Part shown: one piece after another, positions 26,820 to 35,022 of the stretch
Position numbering within the stretch: position 1 is the first letter of the stretch
Layout: each line of letters starts with the position of its first letter
Origin: Bacteroidales bacterium
GTDB taxonomy: Bacteria > Bacteroidota > Bacteroidia > Bacteroidales > UBA932
Reading direction: 5' to 3'
Length of the DNA stretch: 64,000 bases
Assembly: GCA_017938925.1 (NCBI GenBank)
Contig: JAGBAO010000001.1
Location: forward strand, 50,817 to 114,816
Notes under the pieces: generated by a model
Database searches by the model: none
The model's input: the letters and a program-made list of their open reading frames with translations, nothing else
Told to the model about the DNA's origin: nothing
Position numbers and translations under genes: made by a program

Positions 26820-28294
26820 TTCTGCTCCTCCTTACCGACTGTAAATTCCACTGTTCTTGACTGAGTCCCGTTTTCAAACACAAAGCGATGGGTCTTTTCC
26901 ACAGAATCTTTCTCCAATATGAACGTACGGCTATCGGACACCAGTTCCTCGGACCTGACCTGTGTTGCCTTAGTATCACCGGCACCTGATATCAGATATG
27001 TCATGTTTACCTCACCGGTAACCGTAACTACTAATTCCCTCGTCTTGTTCACATATTTCAATGACACTAGTTCATCCAAAGGAACTTCCGGTTCAGGCTC
27101 CGGTTCTATTCCCGACTTGCGGAAATTCACTATCACGGACTGCCAGTCATTGTATGACCCCATATTGGCGCCTACTCCCTGATCAGCCGGTTCCAAAGCA
27201 TTTATCTTATAATAACCGTTGGAATATCCTCCCCATCCCCAGTTGACATGAAAATAATCCATTGTCGTATATCCGTCAAGAACAAACATATGACCGCCAT
27301 AATCGTCAGTTCCAGCAAACACCACAGGTCCGTTGGCCATTTCATCCTTGACCAGGTTCAGCCACTCTGATGATGAATAATTATATTCATATGTATAATA
27401 ATCTTGATAATAACGGACATCGACTGACTTGTCATATCCGAAATAAGTCCGTAAAGCAGGAGGAACATCGTCATCATAAATGCCTGTTCCATATTCTCCG
27501 GCACTATAATCCGCCTTTGTTGCCGCTCCTATATCCGCCATAAGACGAGCAACCTGCTCCTTCTGGTAAGAACTCCACCCGCCATAATATCCGTCAGTCA
27601 GAGGCATGCTGCTCCAATCGTATTTTTCACCTAATATCCTACCAGAGAAGGACTTATATCCCACCACATTATAATCCTCATCATATACTTCAACTTTGTA
27701 ATCCGGTATAGTTCCGCTTCCGGCCTCCGGCCACTCCCTCCATCTCATCGCAATGGCTATTGCAGTCGGACCACACCCAGTGTAACTTCTGGAATCGCCA
27801 TCCATCGGGCACTGATTATAATAAGGTTCACCCTGGTCCCACAAGGCTGTCTTATACAAGCACACATCCGACCCGACATTGGCTGTCAGGGCATTCACCT
27901 TCAGGCCGGCTGTACGGGCGGCATCAATCTGAAGGCTGACATGCCTGAGCCACCATTGGAGATTCCGTGGCATGTTCTGCTCCTTAAAATTGAATGAATC
28001 TGAAAAGCCAAGAATCGGGACAGCTGAATCATCTCCGGAAACTATCACGAATCCCGGACCTGCCTCATTATTGAATACATAAAACGCAGGAGAAAATGAA
28101 GATTTTGTCATGACTCCTGACCCATCATAGACCATCCGGAGATTCAAAGACGAAGATTTCGTCATCACCCGCTGCTCCATGAAACCATAAGCAATCTCAC
28201 GTGCCTGTTCCAATGTCCTCACCTCCGCCTGAACGGCGAAAGAAGACATCAGAAACAACTGCAAAATAAAAAACTTATACCTTGACATATTCAT
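26816..28294 (-). CDS. C10 family (streptopain-like) cysteine peptidase
   Basis: A 492-residue secreted preproenzyme: signal peptide to about VQA (residue 23), a Spi-type prodomain (about 24-135), and a papain-like catalytic domain. The nucleophile C174 is in YTGCGPTAIAIAMRW and the catalytic H335 in GGHMFVLDGY, followed by HVNWGWGG (350s). A C-terminal extension of about 100 residues after GSYNDWQ is beta-rich. The family includes streptopain (SpeB) and the Bacteroides fragilis bfp proteases. Start at 28294; M3 is also possible. Co-transcribed with the BACON lipoprotein. Confidence 0.9.
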   Translation of the reverse strand: MNMSRYKFFILQLFLMSSFAVQAEVRTLEQAREIAYGFMEQRVMTKSSSLNLRMVYDGSGVMTKSSFSPAFYVFNNEAGPGFVIVSGDDSAVPILGFSDSFNFKEQNMPRNLQWWLRHVSLQIDAARTAGLKVNALTANVGSDVCLYKTALWDQGEPYYNQCPMDGDSRSYTGCGPTAIAIAMRWREWPEAGSGTIPDYKVEVYDEDYNVVGYKSFSGRILGEKYDWSSMPLTDGYYGGWSSYQKEQVARLMADIGAATKADYSAGEYGTGIYDDDVPPALRTYFGYDKSVDVRYYQDYYTYEYNYSSSEWLNLVKDEMANGPVVFAGTDDYGGHMFVLDGYTTMDYFHVNWGWGGYSNGYYKINALEPADQGVGANMGSYNDWQSVIVNFRKSGIEPEPEPEVPLDELVSLKYVNKTRELVVTVTGEVNMTYLISGAGDTKATQVRSEELVSDSRTFILEKDSVEKTHRFVFENGTQSRTVEFTVGKEEQK

Positions 28295-28345
28295 AAAGGT
28301 TAGAACATGTAAAGGTATAAAGTTTTAAGCAAATTCCAATATAAA

Positions 28346-31282
28346 CTATCTACGCATAGGCGGACCGCCCATAGGGCCCCTATTCTGACCGTTGCGGTTG
28401 AAGTTTCCGAACCTGTAGGTCAGCGACAGGATTATATAGCGTCCGAGCGTATTGTTACGCACCTCCTGATGATAGTTGGCAGAATCCGTAACAGACAGAT
28501 TCTTTGACTGACCGAGGATATCATAAGCCTTCAAGGCCAGAGTGAACTTCTTCTTGAACAGCTGCTTGGTTATCTCTGCGTTAAGGACGAACTCATCCTC
28601 CTGAGGAGTGGTATAGCCGTTGTACCAGTTATAGTCCAGATCGGCAATAAGGTTGATTCCTCCCGGGATGGTCCAGTTCATGGACATGTCGGCCTGATTG
28701 TTCCAGGTAGCCTTCAACTGGCTGTTCTCCATTGTGTACCAAGACTTTGTCATCCTCGTACGTCCGCCCAAAGTAAGCTCCACGAAGTCGTTTCTATAAG
28801 TCAGGCGGAGTCTCTGGGTGAAATTCATCGTCTGCGTCCTGTTGGTTATGAACATGTCGCTTGCACCGAGATCCGGGAAGTCCTGATTGAAGAGGCCGTA
28901 ATCAAAGCTGGCGTTCTCCGCATCATAATATTTCGATGACTCCAAAGCTCCGGTACCGATATATGAGGTCGACTGATTATAACGGGCAAAAGTCATTGAG
29001 AATATGGAAAGTCCTGTCTTTCCGAAAGGAGAGTTGACCATTATTCTCGCATCCACGTTTCCTGATGCCGGGCCGTTGACCGGGATCGAGTACTGGACAC
29101 CTGCCGGATCATACCACTGTGCAGAAGTGATCGCATTCTCCACGAGACTTCCTCCGAAACGGGCATTGACCGAAGTGAAGGTCTTCTTGTTGGTATATCT
29201 GAAATTACCGCGGATGTTATGATTGAAGTACGGATTCAGATTCGGATTACCGAGAGCGATGTTCAGAGGGTCCGAATTGTCCGGCACCGGAAGAAGCTGG
29301 GAAGTCGAAGGCTGGTTCGACCATCCGAAATAGAAGAATCTGACATTGGAATTCTCCGTGAACTCATAATTCAGCATGGCCTGCGGAGACCAGTTTATCA
29401 CCTTGCTTCTGTATGCATCATGACCTGTGGTTTCATTGTAAGTATCTGTAGGATTCACAGATGCTCCCAGCTGAGCCCTGAACTTCTTTTTCTGATAGCT
29501 GAAGTTCACTCCGGCCCTCTGGGTGATGGAACGGTTGAGAATGCTGTTGGAGTATCTGTCGTCGATGGACTCTCCTGCGTGGTCAAAGACAAGGAGCCCG
29601 CTGTCAAGCAGGTCAGTACCGCTGTTGAAGGTATTCTTATATGATGTGTTTCTTGACCATCCGTACTGATAGTTGGCTTCAAAGAAGATGTACTCCGTAA
29701 TCGGCTCCGTGTACACTACCCTTCCGCGGAGAGACACGCTTCTGGAATTCTGATCGAAGCGCTGATTCACGATTTCATTGCCCCAGAGTCCGGCAGAATC
29801 CTTGACGGAAGTCAGAGACTGGTTGAAGCCGTCAAGATTATTGTCGCTGAAGCTGTACCGGATGTTGGCAGAAATCGTTCTTCCAGGCTTTCCAAGCCTC
29901 TGTCTGAAAAGCAGGAATCCGCTTGTGCTCCAGCTGTCACTGTCTCCGAGATTGCTGTTGTATCCCCTGTTGGTGGAGTCACGCTGTCCGTCACGTTCCG
30001 TATATGTCTGGAAATCAGAGAACTCATTAAAAGATCCGGAACCGATATTAAACTGCGGCTCAAAGAGGATAGAGGTGTTCTCAGAGAACTTATGCTCCAG
30101 ACGGACTCCGAACCTGTGACCTTGCGAGAAGGTGTTGTTGGTTCCTTTCTGATCATAAAGCAGACGGCTTCCGTCATCAAGATATGTGATCTTCGAACTC
30201 TCCTCTTCCACGAACTTGTCGGAGCCGTTGTAAAGGTAGTTTCCAGCAAGGTCCATATCTCCATCAAGCAGAGTGAAGGCTCCGTTCAGACCTCCCATCC
30301 ATGTGTTGGAGATTCCGTTGTTGCGGCCCCAGCCGCCCATTCCGCGACCCATTCCACGGCCTCCCCTCATATTCTGCATCATGCTTCCGGCAACATCATT
30401 GAAACCACGGTTATTAGTGTTGTTGCCGTTCAGGATTATACTTATCTGGCTTTCATCAGTGAACCTTCCCACCATGGCAGCTCCCTGATATCTCCAGTCA
30501 TTCATGTCAGAGCCTTCTCCAGGAATGTCATGACCGCCGCCTCCCATTATGTTTCCGAACCAGCCCTTCATCATTCCCGGTCTGAGCGAAAGGTCGATAA
30601 CTGTCTCTTCCTCTCCGTCATCGATTCCTGTGAACTGCGCCTGATCCGACTTCTTCTCAACGACCTTTACCTTCTCGATGATCTTTGCCGGAATGTTCTT
30701 GGATGCAAGCTGCGGATCGTCAAGGAAGAATGTCTTTCCGTCTATGGTTATCTTCTTGATGGTCTCTCCGTTGGCGGTGATGGAGCCGTCAGCCTCAACC
30801 TCCACACCAGGAAGTTTCTTGAGAAGTTCCTCAAGCATGTCGTTGTCCGAGGTCTTGAAGGACGAAGCCGCGTATTCTATCGTATCCTTCTTGACGATGA
30901 TGGGATTTCCCACTGCAGAGATCTGAGCTGCATCGAGGGCGATTGCATCATCCGCCATCCTGATTGTCCCCAGATCCATATTCTTTTCAATGGTGATTTC
31001 CCTGATATAAGACTTATATCCCATGAGTTCAACCCTGAATGTATAGGACCCCTTCTTGAGCTTTGTCACTGTCGCATATCCCTGATCGTCAGTGAGAGTG
31101 TACTTCAGGGCCTCTTTTTCACCTTTGACAGTCACGGAGGCCGTTGCAAAGGCCACCGGCTGGCCTGTCTTTTCCTCAACAGCACGCACCTTTACGGAAT
31201 ATATGGCCTGAGCAAATGCAGATGGGGCCGCAAGAAGCGACACTAAAAGAAGAAGTATATGGGATAGTTTCTTGATGGACAT
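28346..31282 (-). CDS. Outer-membrane beta-barrel protein with carboxypeptidase-like domain
   Basis: A 978-residue TonB-dependent-receptor-like protein: signal peptide to SAFAQA, an N-terminal carboxypeptidase-regulatory-like fold (about 27-115), a plug-like region (about 115-230), and a long barrel ending GRYIILSLTYRFGNF before a Gly/Pro/Arg-rich tail. There is a low-complexity stretch near 310-330 rich in GRGMGRGMGG. It is of the Bacteroidota outer-membrane beta-barrel family (OMP_b-brl_3), which differs from SusC; no SusD-like partner is adjacent. Substrate not deducible. Confidence 0.85.
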   Translation of the reverse strand: MSIKKLSHILLLLVSLLAAPSAFAQAIYSVKVRAVEEKTGQPVAFATASVTVKGEKEALKYTLTDDQGYATVTKLKKGSYTFRVELMGYKSYIREITIEKNMDLGTIRMADDAIALDAAQISAVGNPIIVKKDTIEYAASSFKTSDNDMLEELLKKLPGVEVEADGSITANGETIKKITIDGKTFFLDDPQLASKNIPAKIIEKVKVVEKKSDQAQFTGIDDGEEETVIDLSLRPGMMKGWFGNIMGGGGHDIPGEGSDMNDWRYQGAAMVGRFTDESQISIILNGNNTNNRGFNDVAGSMMQNMRGGRGMGRGMGGWGRNNGISNTWMGGLNGAFTLLDGDMDLAGNYLYNGSDKFVEEESSKITYLDDGSRLLYDQKGTNNTFSQGHRFGVRLEHKFSENTSILFEPQFNIGSGSFNEFSDFQTYTERDGQRDSTNRGYNSNLGDSDSWSTSGFLLFRQRLGKPGRTISANIRYSFSDNNLDGFNQSLTSVKDSAGLWGNEIVNQRFDQNSRSVSLRGRVVYTEPITEYIFFEANYQYGWSRNTSYKNTFNSGTDLLDSGLLVFDHAGESIDDRYSNSILNRSITQRAGVNFSYQKKKFRAQLGASVNPTDTYNETTGHDAYRSKVINWSPQAMLNYEFTENSNVRFFYFGWSNQPSTSQLLPVPDNSDPLNIALGNPNLNPYFNHNIRGNFRYTNKKTFTSVNARFGGSLVENAITSAQWYDPAGVQYSIPVNGPASGNVDARIMVNSPFGKTGLSIFSMTFARYNQSTSYIGTGALESSKYYDAENASFDYGLFNQDFPDLGASDMFITNRTQTMNFTQRLRLTYRNDFVELTLGGRTRMTKSWYTMENSQLKATWNNQADMSMNWTIPGGINLIADLDYNWYNGYTTPQEDEFVLNAEITKQLFKKKFTLALKAYDILGQSKNLSVTDSANYHQEVRNNTLGRYIILSLTYRFGNFNRNGQNRGPMGGPPMRR

Positions 31283-31315
31283 GATTCCACGCAGTCATTA
31301 TGATTCATACAACAA

Positions 31316-31335
31316 GGCTGACCACCCGGTCAGCC
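31316..31335. terminator. Hairpin between ruvC and outer-membrane gene
   Basis: A perfect 8-base inverted repeat GGCTGACC/GGTCAGCC with a 4-base loop. It could end ruvC transcription or lie in the leader of the outer-membrane gene. Confidence 0.5.
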
Positions 31336-31384
31336 TCAAAACCTTGTTTTGACACGAGCGTCACACAAAGGTTTAAAGGAAATT

Positions 31385-31942
31385 TCACTTTTTTATCCTG
31401 TCCGGATTGTTTTCCAGAAATTTCTTCCAATCTGTCTTGCCACCTGTACCGGCAAGAGGGTTGCTCATCTGATAGTGGTGACATAGAGCAATCGCCAGGG
31501 CATCTGTAGCATCGAGGTGTTTAGGATTCAGTTCCACCTTCAGGGTCTTCTGAATCATCATAGCCACCTGCTCTTTTGACGCCGCACCGTTTCCGCATAT
31601 TGCGATCTTGGCTTTCCTCGGAGCATACTCAGCCACAGGTATCCCCTTCATGACCGCAGCCGTCAGGGCAGCTCCCTGGGCTCGTCCGAGCTTCAGAATC
31701 ACCTGGGCATTCTTGCCGTAAAACGGAGACTCCACGGCAAGTTCATCCGGCTTATGGATTTCAAGAAGTTCCGACACTCCGGCAAATATGTTCGCAAGTT
31801 TCTCAAACGGATCGGTGATCTTTCTGAGGTCGAAGACCCCCATATCGACATAATGGGGTCCTTTGGAATCAATGCATATGACCCCGTAACCTAAAATGTT
31901 GGTTCCGGGGTCTATGCCTAATATTGTTTTCGGTTTGATCAT
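31385..31942 (-). CDS. ruvC: Holliday junction resolvase RuvC
   Basis: 185 residues from the ATG at 31942 (MIKPKTILGIDPG); a start five codons further upstream is possible. The acidic active-site pieces are visible: D in LGIDPGTNILGYG, E in LAVESPFYGKN, and the D pair in HLDATDALAIALCHH. The enzyme resolves Holliday junctions with RuvAB, whose genes are not in view. Its 5' side carries a duplicated CAAGCTCGGAATGACAAT sequence. Confidence 0.93.
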   Translation of the reverse strand: MIKPKTILGIDPGTNILGYGVICIDSKGPHYVDMGVFDLRKITDPFEKLANIFAGVSELLEIHKPDELAVESPFYGKNAQVILKLGRAQGAALTAAVMKGIPVAEYAPRKAKIAICGNGAASKEQVAMMIQKTLKVELNPKHLDATDALAIALCHHYQMSNPLAGTGGKTDWKKFLENNPDRIKK

Positions 31943-31948
31943 AAGATT

Positions 31949-31992
31949 CCTCGACAAGCTCGGAATGACAATATCAAGCTCGGAATGACAAT
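31949..31992. repeat. Dispersed GTCATTCCGAGCTTG-type repeat
   Basis: The unit CAAGCTCGGAATGACAAT occurs twice in 44 bases between serS and ruvC. Related words, CCTCGACAGGCTCGGGATGAC at 49846-49866 and TGTCATTTCGAGAATC at 61205-61220, occur in other gaps, which suggests a dispersed intergenic repeat. Confidence 0.6.
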
Positions 31993-31994
31993 TC

Positions 31995-33266
31995 TTAGTC
32001 TATGTAATCAAATCCAGTGTATGGACGGAGAGCCTCAGGAATCTCTATGCGGTCTCCCTTCTGATTGTTCTCGAGAAGAGCCGCAACCACACGTGGAAGA
32101 GCAAGCGAACTTCCGTTGAGAGTGTGGGCAAGCTGTGTCTTTCCGTCAGCGTCCTTGTAGCGGAGCTTGAGGCGGTTCGCCTGGTATGACTCGAAATTGG
32201 ACACTGAAGAGATCTCAAGCCAGCGTCCCTGTGCCGCCGAGTACACCTCGAAATCGTAGGTGATCGCCGAAGTGAAGCTCATGTCTCCACCGCACAGACG
32301 GAGGATACGGTACGGAAGTCCGAGAGACTTCACGATTCCCTCCACATGCGCGATCATCTCATCAAGAGCAGCATATGACTCTTCCGGCTTCTCGATACGC
32401 ACGATCTCCACCTTGTCGAACTGATGCAGGCGGTTGAGTCCGCGCACATCCTTTCCGTATGAACCGGCCTCGCGACGGAAGCACGGAGTGTAGGCTGTCA
32501 TCTTCACCGGGAAATCGTTGTTTCCAAGGATGACATCCCTATAGATATTGGTCACAGGCACCTCTGCTGTAGGGACAAGATAGAAGTTGTCCACTGTAGC
32601 ATGATACATCTGTCCCTCCTTGTCAGGAAGCTGGCCTGTACCGAAGCCGGAAGCCTCATTCACCATCACAGGCGGCTCCACCTCCTGGTATCCTGCCGCT
32701 GTATTGATGTCAAGGAAATAGTTGATCAGGGCTCTCTGAAGCCTTGCACCCTTGCCCTTGTACACAGGGAAGCCGGCACCGGTGAGCTTCACTCCGAGGT
32801 CAAAGTCGATGATGTCATACTTCTTTGCAAGCTCCCAGTGAGGAAGACTGTTCTCTCCGAGCTCAGGGATCTCGTTACCTGTCTTGACCACGACATTATC
32901 CTCAGCTCCCTTTCCCTCCGGAACCATATCGCATGGGAGGTTAGGCAGAAGCACCACGAGAGAATCCAGTTCCGAATTGTTCTCCTGGGCCTTGGCCTCT
33001 ATTTCGCCCGAGCGTGCCTTCAGAGCGGCAACTTCCGCCTTGACAGCCTCGGCCTCTTCCTTCCTGCCTTCCTTCATCAGACCTCCGATCTGGGCAGCCT
33101 TCTTCTTCTGCTCGGACAGGCATGTGTCAAGCTCGAGCTGAAGGGCTCTTCTGTTCTGATCAAGGACATTGATCTTTTCCACTATTTCCTTTGCGTCAAA
33201 ATTCTTGACTGCGAGTTTCTCGATCACGAACTCCGGATTCTCACGGAGCAGTTTTAATGTCAGCAT
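31995..33266 (-). CDS. serS: Seryl-tRNA synthetase
   Basis: A 423-residue class II synthetase. The N-terminal coiled-coil arm (about 25-105) that grips tRNA-Ser is clear from heptads of E/K/L/A. Motif 2 FRREAGSYGKDVRGLNRLHQ is near 265-285, and motif 3 (LALPRVVAALLENNQ) near the end. It charges tRNA-Ser and tRNA-Sec. Full length with the usual terminal segment. Confidence 0.95.
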   Translation of the reverse strand: MLTLKLLRENPEFVIEKLAVKNFDAKEIVEKINVLDQNRRALQLELDTCLSEQKKKAAQIGGLMKEGRKEEAEAVKAEVAALKARSGEIEAKAQENNSELDSLVVLLPNLPCDMVPEGKGAEDNVVVKTGNEIPELGENSLPHWELAKKYDIIDFDLGVKLTGAGFPVYKGKGARLQRALINYFLDINTAAGYQEVEPPVMVNEASGFGTGQLPDKEGQMYHATVDNFYLVPTAEVPVTNIYRDVILGNNDFPVKMTAYTPCFRREAGSYGKDVRGLNRLHQFDKVEIVRIEKPEESYAALDEMIAHVEGIVKSLGLPYRILRLCGGDMSFTSAITYDFEVYSAAQGRWLEISSVSNFESYQANRLKLRYKDADGKTQLAHTLNGSSLALPRVVAALLENNQKGDRIEIPEALRPYTGFDYID

Positions 33267-33290
33267 ATTATTGTCTGTTTATTGATTATA

Positions 33291-33330
33291 AAAAGAGGAC
33301 CGACACCCGCTCGGGTATACAGTCCTCTTG
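33291..33330 (-). terminator. Terminator after rplU-rpmA
   Basis: On minus, AAGAGGAC (33322-33329) pairs with GTCCTCTT (33293-33300) around an internal CCCGAGCGGG loop, and the hairpin is followed by a T-run. Confidence 0.8.
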
Positions 33331-33353
33331 TTTCTTGTCATAAATCCCGAGTC

Positions 33354-33614
33354 TTAGTTCTCAAATGGGAGTACCGAGACGTAAGATTTGTTATCAGCCT
33401 TCTTGCGGAAGCTGACACGACCGTCGATCAAAGCGTAAAGAGTATGGTCCTTACCGATACCCACGTTCAGACCTGGGTTGTGAACAGTACCTCTCTGACG
33501 AACGAGGATGTTACCAGCCTTTACTACCTGATCACCATATTTCTTGACTCCGAGTCGTTTGCTATGTGACTCACGACCGTTCTTGGAACTACCGACGCCT
33601 TTTTTATGTGCCAT
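33354..33614 (-). CDS. rpmA: 50S ribosomal protein bL27
   Basis: An 86-residue basic protein starting [20 protein letters not shown] with [19 protein letters not shown]. This N-terminus needs no proteolytic trimming, unlike in Firmicutes. bL27 reaches the peptidyl-transferase centre. A GGAGG precedes the ATG. Co-transcribed with rplU. Confidence 0.97.
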   Translation of the reverse strand: MAHKKGVGSSKNGRESHSKRLGVKKYGDQVVKAGNILVRQRGTVHNPGLNVGIGKDHTLYALIDGRVSFRKKADNKSYVSVLPFEN

Positions 33615-33634
33615 AATTATTCCTCCTCAATTAA

Positions 33635-33946
33635 TTAAGCGATCGTATTGATCTGAAGTTTAGTAAGATACTGACGGTGACCGTTCATCTTCTGGTAACC
33701 TTTACGACGTTTCTTCTTGAATACAAGAACCTTCTTGCCCTTGCAAGTGTCGTCAAGTACAGTAGCTGTAACCTTGGCACCCTCAACGTATGGTGCACCG
33801 ACCTTAACTGCTCCGTCCTCGTCGATAAGGAGAACCTTGTCGAACTCAACAGCAGCACCCTTCTCAGCCGCGAGGCGGTTGCAGAAGATTTCCATACCAG
33901 CCTCTACTTTGAACTGCTGGCCTGCAATGTCTACAATTGCGTACAT
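33635..33946 (-). CDS. rplU: 50S ribosomal protein bL21
   Basis: A 103-residue protein, [20 protein letters not shown], with the bL21 end motif [19 protein letters not shown]. Head of the rplU-rpmA pair. The start is preceded by an AT-rich segment and a possible leader structure (33947-34046). Confidence 0.96.
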   Translation of the reverse strand: MYAIVDIAGQQFKVEAGMEIFCNRLAAEKGAAVEFDKVLLIDEDGAVKVGAPYVEGAKVTATVLDDTCKGKKVLVFKKKRRKGYQKMNGHRQYLTKLQINTIA

Positions 33947-34046
33947 ATAAAAACTTAAATATTAAAGTTTTAGACAGCAAGCGGCTGCACCCTGGCAGCT
34001 CTTTATCATTGGCTTGACAATCTGTAAAATTTCTTCTTTTATAGGA
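33947..34046 (-). promoter_or_regulatory. rplU leader region with hairpins
   Basis: On minus between rpsU and rplU there are the hairpin GCTGC-CAGGGT-GCAGC and an AT-rich palindrome AAAACTT-TAATATTT-AAGTTTT directly before the rplU ATG. Either an rpsU terminator or a ribosomal-protein leader. No good -7 box is visible, so rpsU and rplU may share transcripts. Confidence 0.4.
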
Positions 34047-34241
34047 CTACTGCTCGTCCTGAAGCTGCATCTGCTGAACGTAGATAGCCTTCTGCATCTG
34101 CATTCTCTTCTTCACTGACGGCTTGAGGAATGTCTTCCTTGCGCGAAGCTCGCGGATTGCACCTGTCTTTTCGAATTTCCTCTTGAACTTCTTGAGGGCC
34201 TTCTCGATGCTCTCGCCATCCTTTACTGGAACTATAATCAT
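34047..34241 (-). CDS. rpsU: 30S ribosomal protein bS21
   Basis: A 64-residue protein MIIVPVKDGESIEKALKKFK with a basic C-terminal helix, as in bS21. The ATG is preceded by AAAAGGAGGTGAT (complement of 34248-34260), an exceptionally strong Shine-Dalgarno for this phylum. In Flavobacterium, ribosomes lacking bS21 expose their anti-Shine-Dalgarno and translate rpsU, making an autoregulatory loop; the sequence here fits that. Confidence 0.96.
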   Translation of the reverse strand: MIIVPVKDGESIEKALKKFKRKFEKTGAIRELRARKTFLKPSVKKRMQMQKAIYVQQMQLQDEQ

Positions 34242-34247
34242 GCTTAA

Positions 34248-34281
34248 ATCACCTCCTTTTTATTATAGGGCTGCAAAGATA
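34248..34281 (-). promoter_or_regulatory. rpsU: rpsU promoter and strong Shine-Dalgarno
   Basis: TATCTTTGC is at the complement of 34273-34281 and the 11-base Shine-Dalgarno at the complement of 34248-34258, giving a 5' leader of about 25 bases. Confidence 0.75.
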
Positions 34282-34314
34282 GGCATAAAAATTTAATTTC
34301 CAAGACCCTCCCGG

Positions 34315-35022
34315 TTATTTCAGAAGTTTTTTGAACTCTTCCATTCCCTTGGTAGCCACGTCCTTGATATGAGTGATCCTGCCATCCCTGACAGGCACGT
34401 CCTTAGGGTCTATTATATATATAGGTGTGCCCGCCTTTGCATAGGCATAAAGCCCGGCAGCAGGATAGACCTGCAGGGACGTTCCCACAATAAGGAGGAT
34501 ATCTGCAGCCTCAACAGCATCAATGGCCGCCTCAATCTTCGGCACCGCCTCGCCAAACCACACGATGTGCGGCCTCAGCTGAGCCCCGTTCGGAGCCAGG
34601 TCACCGATATGTACCGCCTCTGCACCAATATCAAAGACCGTCTCCTCGGAAAATCCGTCCATTTCGTTGCAGCAGTTCTCCGGACGCACCTTGGTCAGTT
34701 CGCCATGAAGGTGAATGACACGGGTGCTGCCGGCTCTCTCATGCAGATTATCCACATTCTGAGTCACCACGGTAACATCATATTCATCCTCCAGAGAGGC
34801 TATAGCAAGATGAGCGGCATTGGGCCTGACGGTCGGAAGCTGTGCACGACGGGCGTTGTAGAAATCCAGGACAAGAGCAGGATTCCTGTACCATCCTTCG
34901 ATCGAGGCAACATCCTCGACCTTATGCTGTTCCCAAAGTCCGTCACTGTCCCGGAACGTGCTTATTCCGCTTTCGGCGCTTACTCCTGCGCCTGTCAGCA
35001 CTGCAAGTTTCTTCTTCATCAC
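34315..35022 (-). CDS. cobB: Sir2 family NAD-dependent protein deacylase (CobB-like)
   Basis: A 235-residue sirtuin: GAGVSAESGISTFRDSDGLW (NAD-binding), VVTQNVDNLHERAG, the catalytic histidine in IHLHGE, and RPHIVWFGE. The four zinc cysteines usual in CobB are not there (only an adjacent Cys-Cys pair), so it belongs to the zinc-less variants common in Bacteroidota. Removes acyl groups from lysines. Overlaps the ATPase gene by 4 bases. Confidence 0.88.
   Translation of the reverse strand: MMKKKLAVLTGAGVSAESGISTFRDSDGLWEQHKVEDVASIEGWYRNPALVLDFYNARRAQLPTVRPNAAHLAIASLEDEYDVTVVTQNVDNLHERAGSTRVIHLHGELTKVRPENCCNEMDGFSEETVFDIGAEAVHIGDLAPNGAQLRPHIVWFGEAVPKIEAAIDAVEAADILLIVGTSLQVYPAAGLYAYAKAGTPIYIIDPKDVPVRDGRITHIKDVATKGMEEFKKLLK

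Noticed and set aside
30092-31246. 384-codon open frame opposite the outer-membrane protein gene
   Set aside because: No promoter or start signal; composition follows the codon pattern of the true gene on the other strand.
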